NCBI RefSeq assembly: GCF_003605125.1
Contig: NZ_QPQT01000001.1
Location: 124,001-188,000, forward strand
Direction: 5' to 3'
Length of the DNA: 64,000 nucleotides
From: Shewanella algidipiscicola
GTDB lineage: Bacteria; Pseudomonadota; Gammaproteobacteria; Enterobacterales; Shewanellaceae
Positions 39,537-52,001 of the stretch are shown here, piece after piece. The notes under the pieces were generated by a model. It ran no database searches. It was not told the DNA's origin and saw only the letters and a list, made by a program, of their open reading frames with translations. The translations under genes and the position numbers were made by a program. How positions within the stretch are numbered: the first letter of the stretch is position 1; each line of letters starts with the position of its first letter.

Positions 39537-40157
39537 ATGAAAAACAGACAAGATTTTTCCAATTTAGATTGGGATAAACAGCAGGGACTTATTCCTGCCG
39601 TGGTACAAAACCACCTTACCGGTAAAGTATTAATGCTCGGCTATATGGATAAAGCCGCATTAACAAAAACCCTAGACACCAAAATGGTGACCTTTTTTAG
39701 TCGCAGTAAACAGCGGCTGTGGACCAAAGGTGAGACCTCTGGTAACACCCTAGATTTAGTGACCATCGATTGTGACTGCGACAATGACAGTTTATTAGTG
39801 CAAGTGATCCCAAATGGGCCTACCTGCCACCTGGAACGTGAAAGCTGCTGGCCAGACGGGGATGCCCATCCGTTTATCGATAACCTTACTAAGCTCATTG
39901 CTTCACGTAAGGGCCAAGATGCCAAGTCGAGCTACACTGCTCATCTATTTGAGCGTGGCACTAAACGTATTGCGCAGAAAGTTGGCGAAGAGGGATTAGA
40001 AACCGCGCTCGCCGCGGCGACGCATGATAAACCCGAACTAATCGATGAAGCATCCGATCTTATCTATCACTTGTTAGTGCTGCTAGAAGATCAAGAACTC
40101 AGCCTTGCCGACATTACCGCTAATCTGCTCAAGCGCCACAGTCAATCGAGCCAGTAG
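39537..40157 (+). CDS. hisI: HisI(E), bifunctional phosphoribosyl-AMP cyclohydrolase / phosphoribosyl-ATP pyrophosphatase
   Basis: The N-terminal cyclohydrolase (residues about 15-110) shows [13 protein letters not shown], the zinc/magnesium motif [14 protein letters not shown] and [12 protein letters not shown]. The C-terminal MazG-like pyrophosphatase (from about residue 120) has [20 protein letters not shown] and [17 protein letters not shown]. 206 aa is normal for the fusion. It is the last his gene; the stop codon is the first triplet of a TAGCAAA tandem repeat. Confidence 0.95.
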   Translation: MKNRQDFSNLDWDKQQGLIPAVVQNHLTGKVLMLGYMDKAALTKTLDTKMVTFFSRSKQRLWTKGETSGNTLDLVTIDCDCDNDSLLVQVIPNGPTCHLERESCWPDGDAHPFIDNLTKLIASRKGQDAKSSYTAHLFERGTKRIAQKVGEEGLETALAAATHDKPELIDEASDLIYHLLVLLEDQELSLADITANLLKRHSQSSQ

Positions 40158-40177
40158 CAAATAGCAAATAGCAAATA
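40155..40177. repeat. TAGCAAA tandem repeat starting at the hisI stop
   Basis: Three perfect 7-bp units lie at 40155-40175, followed by TA. The first three bases are the hisI stop codon, so copy-number changes would not alter the protein. Confidence 0.85.
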
Positions 40178-40224
40178 ATAAGTAGTCGATAGTAAGTCAC
40201 TCCGTACATAGCAAACCATTATGC

Positions 40225-40249
40225 AAAGAGTCCATTCGGGCTCTTTTTT
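40225..40249 (+). terminator. Terminator of the his operon
   Basis: AAAGAGTCC pairs with GGGCTCTTT (one G-T pair) across ATTC, followed by a T-run. Confidence 0.85.
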
Positions 40250-40428
40250 ATACGCTACGTCAGCCACAATCAGCAATGCTCAACTAACATCATCAGCGAT
40301 AATTCATTAAACAAAACACTCTGTTTTCAAGTAAGTTATCCCACCGAAAAGACTGTTGCCACCTGTCAGTTCTGTTACAATTGCGCCGTTATCTCATCCT
40401 CTAACATGACAACTAAAAATAATACCCT

Positions 40429-41535
40429 ATGAATCAATCAAACAAAGTTTTAGCCGTTAATGATGATCTGCCAATTCGTACCGATAAGGCTGTCCATTCA
40501 GGTAAAGTGCGCAGCGTATATTGGTTAACCGCAGCCGATAGCGCCCGTCTTATCGAGCAAAAAGGCTACGATGTGCCTGCCGATACCCCGCTAGCCATTA
40601 TGGTGATCAGTGACCGTATTTCAGCCTTTGACTGTATTTGGCAAGGCGAGAATGGCCTTAATGGCGTACCCGGAAAAGGCGCCGCACTCAATGCCATCTC
40701 AAACCATTGGTTCAAACTGTTCAAAGAGAAAGGACTAGCAGATAGCCATATTCTTGATGTGCCGCATCCATTTGTATGGATAGTACAAAAAGCGAAGCCG
40801 GTAATGGTTGAAGCGATCGCAAGACAATACATCACCGGTTCCATGTGGCGAGCATATAGCAAAGGCGAACGTGATTTTTGCGGTATTACCCTACCTGAAG
40901 GGCTTAAGAAAGATCAAAAGCTGGATGAAGTACTAATCACCCCATCGACCAAAGGGGTGCTAACCGGACTTGAAGGCGTACCTGAAGCCGATGATGTAAA
41001 TGTGTCGCGCGCCGATCTTGAGCGTCACCTTAACGCTTTCAACTTTCGTTCAATCAGCGACATCGACTTATATGAAAAACTCCTCAAAGAAGGCTTTGCG
41101 GTGATCAGTGATGCACTAGCAGAACAAGATCAAATTTTTGTCGATACCAAATTTGAATTTGGCTATGTAAAAGATGCCAGCGGCCAAGAGAAGCTTATCT
41201 ATATGGATGAAGTCGGTACACCTGATTCATCACGTATTTGGGACGGTGAAGCACATCGTAACGGCAAAATCGTCGAGAAATCAAAAGAGGGTTTCCGCCA
41301 GTGGTTACTAAACCATTTCCCCGATCCCGACATCTTGCTCAATAAAGAGCGCATGCCTGAGCGTTTTGCCCTCGCCCGCGATAATAAGCTGCCAACAGAA
41401 GTAATGATGGATATCTCAAATACCTATGTTGGTATCGCAGAAACCATTATTGGTGAGAAACTCATCTTAAGTGACAACCCGCGTCAAGAAGTCATTAATA
41501 TCCTGCGTGATGAGTATCAATTAATTGTGAATTAA
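40429..41535 (+). CDS. purC: PurC, SAICAR synthetase
   Basis: This phosphoribosylaminoimidazole-succinocarboxamide synthase of purine synthesis joins CAIR and aspartate with ATP. The lysine-loop region is [14 protein letters not shown], then [37 protein letters not shown] and [20 protein letters not shown] (substrate and metal residues). At 368 aa it belongs to the longer class. I could not read a purine-repressor box upstream. The gene stands alone with its own terminator. Confidence 0.94.
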   Translation: MNQSNKVLAVNDDLPIRTDKAVHSGKVRSVYWLTAADSARLIEQKGYDVPADTPLAIMVISDRISAFDCIWQGENGLNGVPGKGAALNAISNHWFKLFKEKGLADSHILDVPHPFVWIVQKAKPVMVEAIARQYITGSMWRAYSKGERDFCGITLPEGLKKDQKLDEVLITPSTKGVLTGLEGVPEADDVNVSRADLERHLNAFNFRSISDIDLYEKLLKEGFAVISDALAEQDQIFVDTKFEFGYVKDASGQEKLIYMDEVGTPDSSRIWDGEAHRNGKIVEKSKEGFRQWLLNHFPDPDILLNKERMPERFALARDNKLPTEVMMDISNTYVGIAETIIGEKLILSDNPRQEVINILRDEYQLIVN

Positions 41536-41564
41536 TCGCTGACACCTTGCACCAGCGTCAATGA

Positions 41565-41603
41565 TAAAACCGTAATGGTAACTGCTCCATTACGGTTTTT
41601 TTA
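41565..41603 (+). terminator. Terminator of purC
   Basis: AAAACCGTAATGG pairs with CCATTACGGTTTT around a short loop (TAACTGCT) and ends in seven Ts. Confidence 0.88.
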
Positions 41604-41813
41604 TGCCAAAATGAAGCTCAGGTATTAGCTTCTTAGCTTTAAATCATATTCCCGCTGCGACATGAGCATCTTTATCGTCATCACCAAACCTCAGCATTAA
41701 GTAACCACTTTAATGGCAAATGATACCTTCAAATCACCCAGCATAAATTAACTCATAAGCTTGCCCACAGCACTTATAATAAAGTGATAATAATTCATTA
41801 ATGTGGGACACCT

Positions 41814-42077
41814 ATGAATACTCTTAATCTAGATACTATCAATTACATCTGTGGATTTTTAGGTTGGTGTACGATACTCAATATCGTGTTGTTCTGTTAT
41901 ATGGCAGTTATGCTTATCGCCTTTAATGCACCAATCAAGCGCTTGCATAGCCGTATAATGCTTATCCCTAAAGAACAGCTAAACGGGCTTTACTTCTCAT
42001 TTTTAGCACACTATAAATTGGCGATATTGATCTTAAATCTGGTGCCTTATTGTGCCATGAAAATAATGACTCAATAA
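41814..42077 (+). CDS. Small membrane protein, DUF6868-like
   Basis: The 87-aa protein has two hydrophobic segments (about residues 18-37 and 67-83) around a loop containing RLHSRIMLIPKEQLNGLYFS. The arrangement WCTILNIVLF, FPIPKE-like loop, then FKLAILILNLVPY resembles the DUF6868 small-membrane family I remember from marine gammaproteobacteria. Function unknown. Its ATG at 41814 follows GGGACACCT. Confidence 0.7.
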   Translation: MNTLNLDTINYICGFLGWCTILNIVLFCYMAVMLIAFNAPIKRLHSRIMLIPKEQLNGLYFSFLAHYKLAILILNLVPYCAMKIMTQ

Positions 42078-42202
42078 CATTTTGCTGTAGCCTAGCCCGC
42101 GCTCAATATTGTGATTCTGTCATCGTGCACACGGTGTAATGCCTTATTTCAGCAAGCCTAATGACAACAAGCAACGATTTAACAGATCCAAAGTCACCAT
42201 AT

Positions 42203-42242
42203 AAAACAGGTGGATCGCACTTGTTGTCGAGCCACCTGTTTT
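42203..42242. terminator. Convergent terminator before lpxM
   Basis: AAAACAGGTGG at 42203-42213 pairs perfectly with CCACCTGTTTT at 42232-42242. The 18-base loop contains a smaller pair. It can serve the small membrane gene and lpxM from opposite sides. Confidence 0.75.
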
Positions 42243-42278
42243 CTGAGATTTCTCAAGTTTACTTGGGTGAGTCGCACC

Positions 42279-43214
42279 TCAATAAATAGGCGCCTCTCCC
42301 GGCGGGCGGGTACGTAAGACTTTTAAAAACCACATATACTGCTCTGGATACGCTGAAATGACCTGCTCTACTGCGCGGTTAAGCGCTAAGGCTTCATTTT
42401 CTTTGCCTTGCATCTCATCGGGAGAAATCGCCGGCATGACAGTTAACTGGAATTTGCGGCGCTGTTGATCGTAGCCAATTTTAACAGGCATCACCTGAGC
42501 GTTTCCAGCCGATGCTAATCTTCCCACCACAGGCAGCGTGGCTTTTACCGTGGCAAAAAAAGGCGCAAATACACTTTTTTCTGGGCCTAAATCTTCATCG
42601 GGCAGATAAAAGAAACTGTTATCATTTTTAAGTTCAGAAAGTAGTGCCCGAATGCCAGCATCGCGCATATAGATATTGCCACCTTGTGAGCTGCGCATGC
42701 GATTATTAAACCAATCAAAGAGTGTATTGCGGTGCGCTTTAGCCATAGAGACCATAGGCAACTCGAGATTCAAACGCAGCCCCGCATACTCAATTCCCCA
42801 TACATGGGGCATGATAAAGATAACGGGTTGGCCCGCATCGCGCGCCCGCTGTACATGCTCAAAGCCATCAAGCATGACACGGCGACGTAAATTATCGCTC
42901 GAGCGAATAAGTAACTCTGATTGTGCCAGCAAGATCATCACAAAATTAGCGATATTCTCATCGAGTAACTGACTAATTTCGCTCTGTGATTTTTCTGGAA
43001 AGCAGGTTTCTAGGTTAGCCCTTGCAATGCGCAGCGGTTTTTTAGCCACTTTTTTAACTAATTTGGCGAGCATGCGCGCTATGGGATCGCGCACTCGTGC
43101 TGGCATTGCACCAAAAATGACCAACACACCGATCGCCAGCCATGTTGGCCAAAGTTTGGGGTGTAACAAGCTAAGCTTAAAGCGGCGATCAAAATATTTG
43201 GGTTTTCTAGACAA
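42279..43214 (-). CDS. lpxM: LpxM/MsbB-type lipid A acyltransferase
   Basis: This inner-membrane enzyme adds the secondary acyl chain (myristate in E. coli) to Kdo2-lipid A from acyl-ACP. The single N-terminal hydrophobic segment is LWPTWLAIGVLVIFGAMP (residues 21-38). The catalytic pair is His137 and Glu142 in MPHVWGIEYAG (an HX4E motif). DEDLGPEKSVFAPFF and the end YPEQYMWFLKVLRTRPPGE match LpxM better than LpxL. The 311-aa length fits. The stop lies 36 bases from the convergent terminator. Confidence 0.88.
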   Translation of the reverse strand: MSRKPKYFDRRFKLSLLHPKLWPTWLAIGVLVIFGAMPARVRDPIARMLAKLVKKVAKKPLRIARANLETCFPEKSQSEISQLLDENIANFVMILLAQSELLIRSSDNLRRRVMLDGFEHVQRARDAGQPVIFIMPHVWGIEYAGLRLNLELPMVSMAKAHRNTLFDWFNNRMRSSQGGNIYMRDAGIRALLSELKNDNSFFYLPDEDLGPEKSVFAPFFATVKATLPVVGRLASAGNAQVMPVKIGYDQQRRKFQLTVMPAISPDEMQGKENEALALNRAVEQVISAYPEQYMWFLKVLRTRPPGEAPIY

Positions 43215-43270
43215 GTAATTAAACCTCTAAACTTGCAAAAAAGTAAGATGAATCGGCAAATAAAAAACAG

Positions 43271-43295
43271 AAAAAGCCACTCTTTGAGTGGCCTT
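43271..43295 (-). terminator. Terminator of ihfA
   Basis: On the minus strand AAGGCCACTC pairs with GAGTGGCTTT around AAA, followed by Ts. It closes the pheST-ihfA block. Confidence 0.82.
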
Positions 43296-43315
43296 AACTG
43301 TCTCGATAACTAACG

Positions 43316-43615
43316 TTATTTATCGGCTTTATTAGCCTCTTCGACTCGGCTCTTGAGCTTCTGTCCTGGACGGAAAGTCACCACACGACGAGCAGAAATT
43401 GGAATATCCTCGCCTGTTTTTGGGTTTCTTCCCGGTCTTTGGTTTTTGTCCCTTAGGTCAAAGTTGCCAAAACCAGATAACTTGACCTGCTCACCGTTTT
43501 CGAGTGCTTGACGAATCTCTTCGAAAAACGTCTCTACCATCTCTTTTGCGACTCGCTTATTAATACCAAGTGTCTCAAAAAGATGTTCTGCCATTTCGGC
43601 TTTGGTAAGTGCCAT
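43316..43615 (-). CDS. ihfA: IHF alpha subunit
   Basis: Integration host factor alpha bends DNA sharply in a heterodimer with IhfB. The protein has 99 aa: [20 protein letters not shown], the HU-family signature [20 protein letters not shown] (the intercalating Pro lies in NPKTGE) and the C-terminal helix. It starts 4 bases after pheT and is transcribed with it. Confidence 0.96.
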   Translation of the reverse strand: MALTKAEMAEHLFETLGINKRVAKEMVETFFEEIRQALENGEQVKLSGFGNFDLRDKNQRPGRNPKTGEDIPISARRVVTFRPGQKLKSRVEEANKADK

Positions 43616-43619
43616 ACTT

Positions 43620-46007
43620 TTAATCCCTCAACAATGCGTTGAACTCTGACTTGAGTTCAGAAACTACTTTTTCAACCATCTCAGCAATTTCTTTTTCTTC
43701 AAGTGTACGAGCGTTGTCTTGTAGTGTAAGTGCTATCGCCAGACTCTTTTTGCCCGGTTCAACACCTTTACCTTGGTATACATCGAACAAGTTTAAGCCA
43801 ACCAACTGATTTTCGCCAACTTTTCTTATCAAATTTATAACATTGCCCGCTGAAACCTGCTCATCAACAACAATGGCAATGTCTCTACGGTTTGCTGGAA
43901 ACTTAGACACAGCCTGGGCTAGCGGTAAACTTGCATGCAATAAAGCGTCTAATTCAAGTTCAAAAATAATGGTTTTACCGTTTAATCCAAATGGCTTTTC
44001 TAAGCTCGGATGGACGGCACCAATGACACCTATGACGCGATCATTTCTTAATATTTCAGCACATTGCCCCGGATGTAATGCCGGGTGAGATGCTGATCTA
44101 AAAGTAAATTCTTCATCAGATACTGTCAAGCCGATAATGGCTTCTAGGTCACCTTTAAGGTCGAAAAAGTCGACCGTTTTAGATTCCATTGACCAATGTT
44201 CATCATTTTGGTTGCCTGAAATCACCGCTCCCAACATTGGTTGTTGGCGTACTTGAGACTCTGCCGTCTCATCTGGTACAAAGCGCAAGCCAGTTTCAAA
44301 TAGACGCACACGGTTTTGCTGACGACTTTGGTTATACCCTACCGCGGTCAATAAGCCAGTAAACATCGACAAACGCATCGCTGACATCTCTACCGAAATA
44401 GGATTAGGCAAGATCATTGCCGGCGCATCAGGATGGATCAGGGCTTGCTGCTTAGGATCGACAAAACTATATGTCACCGCTTCTTGGAAACCACGCGCCA
44501 CCAACATTGCCCGCACACGCTTTAAATCAATGTCAGATTCTTTATGATCTGGCATACGCAGCGCTGCTATTGGGGCCGTATTAGGGATGTTGTTGTAACC
44601 ATAAATACGCGCCACTTCTTCGATAAGGTCTTCTTCAATCGCCATATCGAAACGGTAAGTCGCCGTGGTCACGTTCCAAGCGCCATCGATCGCCTCAACG
44701 ATAAAACCTAATCGTTGCAGAATTTCAGTGACATCATTGTCAGCAATATGATGACCCAATACGCGATCAAGCTTACTGCGACGTAACGTAATGCTAACAG
44801 GCTTGGGCAAATGCTCATCGGATTTTGACTCAACCACTGGACCGGCTTCGCCGCCACAGATATCAAGTACTAGCCGCGTCGCTCTGTCCATCACTTTAGC
44901 TTGCAGCTCAGGATCGACACCACGCTCAAAACGATGTGATGAATCGGTATGTAAGCCTAAACGACGCGATTTGCCCATAATGGCCAGTGGCGCAAAGAAA
45001 GCACATTCAAGTAAAATGTCTTGTGTTTGCGCACCCACGCCCGATGCTTCACCACCAAAGACACCAGCCAACGCCAGTGCTTGTTGTTGATCGGCTATCA
45101 CTAAAGTATCAGCCGGCACCGTAATTTCATTGCCATCAAGCAAGGTCAGTTTTTCTTCACCATCAGCCAAACGCACCACGATGTCACCGTTAAGCGTGGC
45201 TAAATCGAATGCATGCATTGGTTGACCAAACTCGATCAACACATAGTTAGTAATGTCGACTATCGGATCGATAGAACGAATACCACTGCGGCGCAGCTTC
45301 TCTTGCATCCATACTGGTGTTTGTGCTTTAACGTTGATGTTCTTAACCACACGGCCTAAGTAACGTGGGCATGCCGCAGGAGCTTTGTTATCAATAACAA
45401 CCGCATCAGTAATCGTCGCAGTTACCGCTTCCCATGTTGGCTCGGTCACTGCTTGACGATTTAATACGCCGACTTCGCGAGCCAGACCTACCATACCTAA
45501 ACAATCGGCGCGGTTAGCTGTTAAATCAACGTCAATCACGGCATCATCTAGATCTAGGTATTCACGAACATCGGTACCAATTGGTGCATCTAATGGTAGC
45601 TCGATAATGCCATCACTTTCGATATCGATACCCAGTTCGCCATAGGAGCACAGCATACCAAATGATGGCTGACCACGAAGTTTAGCCTTCTTAATTTTAA
45701 AGTCGCCCGGTAATACGGCGCCGACCATAGCCACGGCCACTTTCAGTCCTAAACGACAGTTAGGTGCACCGCAAACAATGTCGATCAACTCATCTTGACC
45801 CACATTAATTTTAGTCACGCGCAATTTATCGGCATCTGGATGTTGGCTACATTCGACCACTTCACCGATAATCACGCCAGAAAACTCACCTGCAACGGCG
45901 TCGATTCCATCGACTTCAAGACCTGCCATGGTAATTTGGTGAGATAATTCTTCTCGGGTCACACTTGGGTTAACCCATTCACGAAGCCAAGATTCGCTAA
46001 ATTTCAT
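43620..46007 (-). CDS. pheT: PheT, phenylalanyl-tRNA synthetase beta chain
   Basis: The beta chain forms the alpha2-beta2 enzyme that charges tRNA-Phe. In order: the N-terminal OB-fold tRNA-binding domain ([20 protein letters not shown] and [20 protein letters not shown]), the editing B3/B4 region, the B5 domain, the catalytic-like core and the C-terminal anticodon-binding FDX-ACB domain ([20 protein letters not shown]). The 795-aa length is usual. It starts 14 bases after pheS. Confidence 0.96.
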   Translation of the reverse strand: MKFSESWLREWVNPSVTREELSHQITMAGLEVDGIDAVAGEFSGVIIGEVVECSQHPDADKLRVTKINVGQDELIDIVCGAPNCRLGLKVAVAMVGAVLPGDFKIKKAKLRGQPSFGMLCSYGELGIDIESDGIIELPLDAPIGTDVREYLDLDDAVIDVDLTANRADCLGMVGLAREVGVLNRQAVTEPTWEAVTATITDAVVIDNKAPAACPRYLGRVVKNINVKAQTPVWMQEKLRRSGIRSIDPIVDITNYVLIEFGQPMHAFDLATLNGDIVVRLADGEEKLTLLDGNEITVPADTLVIADQQQALALAGVFGGEASGVGAQTQDILLECAFFAPLAIMGKSRRLGLHTDSSHRFERGVDPELQAKVMDRATRLVLDICGGEAGPVVESKSDEHLPKPVSITLRRSKLDRVLGHHIADNDVTEILQRLGFIVEAIDGAWNVTTATYRFDMAIEEDLIEEVARIYGYNNIPNTAPIAALRMPDHKESDIDLKRVRAMLVARGFQEAVTYSFVDPKQQALIHPDAPAMILPNPISVEMSAMRLSMFTGLLTAVGYNQSRQQNRVRLFETGLRFVPDETAESQVRQQPMLGAVISGNQNDEHWSMESKTVDFFDLKGDLEAIIGLTVSDEEFTFRSASHPALHPGQCAEILRNDRVIGVIGAVHPSLEKPFGLNGKTIIFELELDALLHASLPLAQAVSKFPANRRDIAIVVDEQVSAGNVINLIRKVGENQLVGLNLFDVYQGKGVEPGKKSLAIALTLQDNARTLEEKEIAEMVEKVVSELKSEFNALLRD

Positions 46008-46021
46008 TTTTACTCGCTCCG

Positions 46022-47371
<1,350 letters not shown>

Positions 47372-48874
47372 ATGAAAGAAGTCAAGTTTAGATGGATAGA
47401 CCAATACCTAATCCACATGAGCTTAAAAACAAAATTTACCGTTTTAGCCATTATTCCCATTATGACCCTCATTGGCTTAGCCCTGGTTTTATATGGGCTG
47501 TTCAATCATCAACTGAGCCAAAGTCATCAAGTCACTAGCATTAATAATGCACAGCAACTCGCCGATGCAATAGAGATCAGCTATCAACACATCCCGATAG
47601 AACAGCAATTAGCCTTCAAACGTGCCTTAGTTCAACAAGGTATCGCCACACCATCGGACTCGTTAACTGTCGATGTGGCGCGTATGGCGTCACAAGGCGG
47701 TGGCGTGAACCTTATCGATGACGACATTAACGCCTATAGCCGCATAACAGATAGCGGGCTTATCGCCCTCGTTCAGGTCAAGGATTTACGCCAGGCACTT
47801 GATTCGGCTAAACCCTATGTATTGACCACTTTAGTCGTGTTGACCCTAATCATCTTGATCGCTTGCTATTATATTTCAACCTTTGTTGGCGGCGCGCTCT
47901 ACACCAGCGTAATGGCCCTAAAGCGCGCCGCCGATGGCGATCTCACCGGCCGGCTTAACTTCTTCGAAGTGAAAGATGAATTTAGCATCTTGGCAGTCAG
48001 CATAGATACCTTAGTTGAGCGTCAGCACAACCTTGTCCGTCAGCTATCACAAGCCAGTAACCAAATTCGTTCAGTGGTTCAAGACTTTAGGCAGACGGCC
48101 GAAGAAGGATTGCACTTGGCCGCGGGCCAACGTCAACATTTAGACTCACTCGCCACAGCGATGGAGCAGATGACAGCCGCAGTTAAAGAGGTGGCACATA
48201 ACGCCGAGTTATCGTCGAGCGAAACCCAAGAAGCCAACCAACAAGTTGAGACGGGGTCTAAAGATATTGAGATTACCGTGGATGCAATTGGTGCGTTATC
48301 CAACGAGATTGGTGGCGCCTCACATGCCGTTAATGTGCTTAATGAGAATGCCAGCAAAATTGATGAAGTAGTGTCGACCATTAATGCGATTTCTGAACAA
48401 ACAAACCTGCTGGCATTAAATGCCGCCATTGAAGCTGCTCGCGCCGGTGAACAAGGGCGAGGCTTTGCCGTGGTCGCCGATGAAGTGCGTACCTTGGCAG
48501 GGCGGACTCAAGCCGCTACCGTCGAAATTAAAACCATGATTGAAGCGTTACAAAGTGGCTCGCAAAATTTAACTCAAGTGATGCAGCGCACCGTGGCATT
48601 GGCGCAAAATGGGAAGCAACATGTACTCGATACCGGTAATGACTTGAAAGCCATCGCCCACCATAGTGAAAAGGTGTACGAGATGAGCGTCATGATCGCG
48701 ACCTCTGCCGAACAGCAATCTGCGGTGGCTAACGAAATAGCCACAAACCTCATGGAAATACGCAATCAATCTCATGAGGTTGAGACATCGGCTAACCAAT
48801 CTGTATCAGGTTGTGATGAATTACACGCCACCGCAGAGCAATTAGATCGGCTGCTCATCGGCCTAAACGTTTAA
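47372..48874 (+). CDS. Methyl-accepting chemotaxis protein
   Basis: A 500-aa transmembrane chemoreceptor. Helix TM1 lies at about residues 24-46 and TM2 at about 150-172, enclosing a short periplasmic region of about 105 residues with no recognised Cache fold. A HAMP domain follows ([20 protein letters not shown]). The signalling tip is highly conserved: [20 protein letters not shown], then [15 protein letters not shown]. The C-terminus has no CheR-docking pentapeptide, so methylation may be assisted. The ligand is unknown. Confidence 0.9.
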   Translation: MKEVKFRWIDQYLIHMSLKTKFTVLAIIPIMTLIGLALVLYGLFNHQLSQSHQVTSINNAQQLADAIEISYQHIPIEQQLAFKRALVQQGIATPSDSLTVDVARMASQGGGVNLIDDDINAYSRITDSGLIALVQVKDLRQALDSAKPYVLTTLVVLTLIILIACYYISTFVGGALYTSVMALKRAADGDLTGRLNFFEVKDEFSILAVSIDTLVERQHNLVRQLSQASNQIRSVVQDFRQTAEEGLHLAAGQRQHLDSLATAMEQMTAAVKEVAHNAELSSSETQEANQQVETGSKDIEITVDAIGALSNEIGGASHAVNVLNENASKIDEVVSTINAISEQTNLLALNAAIEAARAGEQGRGFAVVADEVRTLAGRTQAATVEIKTMIEALQSGSQNLTQVMQRTVALAQNGKQHVLDTGNDLKAIAHHSEKVYEMSVMIATSAEQQSAVANEIATNLMEIRNQSHEVETSANQSVSGCDELHATAEQLDRLLIGLNV

Positions 48875-48999
48875 TACCTAACCGACGCTAGCCTTATTAA
48901 CTATAAGGCTAGCGCACTGTTTTGCTTTACTATTTAATCTCAGTCTGCTTTGATTAAACTCGATTATATCGCGTTGGGTAAAAGGAACTGCTACTGAAA

Positions 49000-51651
49000 A
49001 TGGCTATTCACACTAAACACAATACAACAATGCGCAATACCCGATGGAAAAACAGCCTGACGGTTAAATTTACTTTCGTTCAATTTGTTGTTGCCGCACT
49101 CATCATAGCCTCCAGTACTTGGTTTATTTTTACCGCAGAAAAAAAGCATCATATCGACACCCAACTCTCCTTAAGCCAAAGCTATGCTCACGCTGTTATC
49201 GCTCAATTACAACAAGTGACCTCTAAAGTGGAAACTTTAGCCCGTTCACTCGGCACAGTCGGTGAAACTTACCAAGGTCAAGCTACACAAATTAATAAAT
49301 TAATTCCGCCACTGCTGACGATGGAAGATGATCAGCAGCTGATTGTTAGCGGTGGCATTTGGCCTGAGCCGCAAAAAGCGTCAGGGGAAGCGTCATTAAA
49401 TGGTTTTTTCTGGGCTAAAGATGACACCCAACATTTTCGGCAAGTTGATGGCTATAACCAAACGGGCGCAGGGCCAAGCTACGATAAAACGAGCTGGTAT
49501 ACTCCGGCGAAATATTTACAAGATAGTCATACCCATTGGTCGCAATCCTACATCGACCCTTACACCCAACAATTGATGATCACCGCCACCATCCCGATGC
49601 GCGTTAATCATCAATTTATCGGCGCCGCATCTGTGGATATGGCATTGAGCGGAATCGATAAACAATTTACTTTTTCAGATCAAAACCCGCTTTCTAAAGG
49701 TTATATTATCGCGTTAGATGCCTATAATAACCTGCTTAGCGATCCATTTAAAAACCACGCCAATGAATCACAACATTTAGGTAAATCCTTTACCAATTTA
49801 GTGAGCCATTACCCAGCTCTCGCCCCGCTTGGCGCGGCGATTGAACAGATGGATAAGCAGTTTTATCAACACGTCATGGCTAAACCGGCTTATCAAAGTG
49901 CACAGTTACAGCCATTACTTGACCACACAGCTAAGGCGCAGCATGACAGACTCGTGGCAGTTATCAATGCCTCGCTGCAACCTAAAGCCATTAAACAATC
50001 TGTGGTCACCTTAGAGCTTGACTCTGGTCCACTACTCAACAAACCCGTATTGATCTCGATCCTCACCATGGAAGAGACCTTATGGAAGATCATTCTAGTG
50101 ACCCCTATCTCTGGGTTATCACAGCAAGCCAACGCAATCGCGGTGAAGGTAGGGGCGTTTCTGTTACTGTCACAACTGGTGGCATTGATCATTTTATTTA
50201 TCTTTCAGCATAAGCTGTTTATTCGGCCTATCTTTCAAATATCATCAGCCTTACAAAGTGGCAATTTGGGCTGGTTGGCCCTCGATGCCAATGCACGTCA
50301 AGACGAAATTGGTCAGCTCGCGAAGGCCTTTGTCGCCCGCAGTAACCAATTAGAGATAGCCTACGCCAGCCTAGATGCCAGTAACCTTGCACTGGAGCAA
50401 CAATTATCGATGCAACAACAGGCTCAAGCTGAGTTAGAAAATAAAAAAGAGCTGATTAATTCGCTGCTTAATGCATCCCAGAACCTAATTTGCATCAAAG
50501 ACATGAGCGGTAGATACACCTTAGTCAATGACAAGTTTTGTGAAATATTAGGCTTAGAGCGCGAGCAGATACTGGGCGCAAAAGACAGTGATATTTACCC
50601 ACCACATATTGCAGAGATAGTGGCACACCATGATGCCATTATTAAAAATAATGACAACGCGCAGAGCTTCGAGCAACCCATACCCACCATACATGGTGAG
50701 TTAACCTATTTAGTGACTAAGTACCCTATCAACGACGCCGACGGAAATCTCATGGCTTTGGGCGCCATGGCAATGGATATCAGTAGTTTAAAATCACGCC
50801 AGCTAGAACTAGATACGCGCATTCAAATACTAGCCCAACAAAATGCACAGTTACAACAAGCGCTCAATTTGGCGCAGCAACAGAGTCAATTACAGGCAAC
50901 GGCCACAACCGCTAATCGCCACAACTTTGCAGCGAATAACTCATCCATTGCAACGGCTAATAGCGAACACGAGCAACAACAGCTCTTATTGCACTTAGTG
51001 CAGCAACTTAATAAGCAACAATTAATTGCACTCGAGCATCTATTTACTCGGCTGCAAAGAATCGCTACCGGCGCGACTAATCAAAACGGCACAAACGAGC
51101 ACCTAATAGACGAGTTAGCCGAGCAGATTGATATCTTACGTCATACGCAACCACTACTGCTTAACGAGCATCAAGAAACAAAATCCATCCAGATCGAACA
51201 ATATTTACAAGATATGTTGGCGATGCTTGCACCGCAACTGAAACAGAAACAAGTGCAGTGGCAGGTAAACAGCGAGCAATCACTGGCGGTGTCTCTGCCC
51301 TCTTGGCACCTGTTTTATCTAAGTTACCGCTTAATCAATAACACACTAGTACACGCTTTCCCCAATGAAGTCCCTTTCGACAATCCAAAAACGTTACATC
51401 TTGCTGTGAGCTACCAAGAGGGCAAGCTCACCATCACACTGCGCGATAATGGTATTGGTCTCTCGAGCAGTGCCTTAACTAAATTACAAGCACAACTGAC
51501 TAACCATGAAGGTTATGGCACCTTAATAGCACTTAACCGTTGGTTAGCCACCCATTATGAGGGCGAAATAAGTATCACATCGCTGGCCCGCCAATTTACT
51601 GAGATACGTTGCCAGATCCCCTTGAGTGGCCAGCAAATACATTGCAGTTAA
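49000..51651 (+). CDS. Membrane sensor with dCache-like, PAS and HATPase domains, atypical histidine-kinase-like
   Basis: An 883-aa protein. TM1 is near residues 24-46 and TM2 near 378-400, enclosing a large periplasmic region of dCache type (GFFWAKDDTQHFRQVDGYNQ, SQSYIDPYTQQLMITATIPM). A HAMP-like segment follows, then a PAS domain (about 485-600: ICIKDMSGRYTLVNDKFCEI) and a Gln-rich coiled coil. The ATP-binding domain (about 775-880) shows an N-box RLINNTLVHAF, RDNGIGLSS and GYGTLIALNR. At the expected H-box (about 665-672) the sequence is LHLVQQLNKQQL, with Gln where His is expected. It may be a degenerate kinase or a regulator of another kinase. No response regulator lies beside it. Confidence 0.75.
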   Translation: MAIHTKHNTTMRNTRWKNSLTVKFTFVQFVVAALIIASSTWFIFTAEKKHHIDTQLSLSQSYAHAVIAQLQQVTSKVETLARSLGTVGETYQGQATQINKLIPPLLTMEDDQQLIVSGGIWPEPQKASGEASLNGFFWAKDDTQHFRQVDGYNQTGAGPSYDKTSWYTPAKYLQDSHTHWSQSYIDPYTQQLMITATIPMRVNHQFIGAASVDMALSGIDKQFTFSDQNPLSKGYIIALDAYNNLLSDPFKNHANESQHLGKSFTNLVSHYPALAPLGAAIEQMDKQFYQHVMAKPAYQSAQLQPLLDHTAKAQHDRLVAVINASLQPKAIKQSVVTLELDSGPLLNKPVLISILTMEETLWKIILVTPISGLSQQANAIAVKVGAFLLLSQLVALIILFIFQHKLFIRPIFQISSALQSGNLGWLALDANARQDEIGQLAKAFVARSNQLEIAYASLDASNLALEQQLSMQQQAQAELENKKELINSLLNASQNLICIKDMSGRYTLVNDKFCEILGLEREQILGAKDSDIYPPHIAEIVAHHDAIIKNNDNAQSFEQPIPTIHGELTYLVTKYPINDADGNLMALGAMAMDISSLKSRQLELDTRIQILAQQNAQLQQALNLAQQQSQLQATATTANRHNFAANNSSIATANSEHEQQQLLLHLVQQLNKQQLIALEHLFTRLQRIATGATNQNGTNEHLIDELAEQIDILRHTQPLLLNEHQETKSIQIEQYLQDMLAMLAPQLKQKQVQWQVNSEQSLAVSLPSWHLFYLSYRLINNTLVHAFPNEVPFDNPKTLHLAVSYQEGKLTITLRDNGIGLSSSALTKLQAQLTNHEGYGTLIALNRWLATHYEGEISITSLARQFTEIRCQIPLSGQQIHCS

Positions 51652-52001
51652 TATTGCTCAACTCAGCCATAAACAGGGATAAGCCATATGACTAGGCAAG
51701 CGGCTTAAGGCTTACATTTCGTGATAACTGCTGCTATTAGCTATTTTTGTAGTAGCGTAGACCCGCTGAAACAAGCACTGACAGCTTAAGCTTTGGCAAG
51801 GGAGGCTGTTCTGACTCTGATTGACACCGAAATAATTTAACGAATAAACATGAGGTTAAAGTTGAGCTGCGGCAGTTAGCGTATCGATAAGCATTTAAAA
51901 GCGATCTGGATTGATAACTATAATATCGACAGGCAAAAAATAGGCGCACAAATGGCGCCCAAGCTAGTCAACGTTAAACTGTCTACCGTCATGAAAGTAT
52001 A
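51652..52001. other. Intergenic region after the sensor gene
   Basis: About 350 bases between convergent genes. The one longer minus-strand frame (51737-51949) has a Cys/Arg-rich, unnatural-looking translation. No terminator hairpin with a clear T-run was identified. Confidence 0.3.

Noticed and set aside
51737-51949. 70-aa minus-strand frame after the sensor gene
   Set aside because: The translation is Cys/Arg/Tyr-rich with no ribosome site and lies in a gap between convergent genes.
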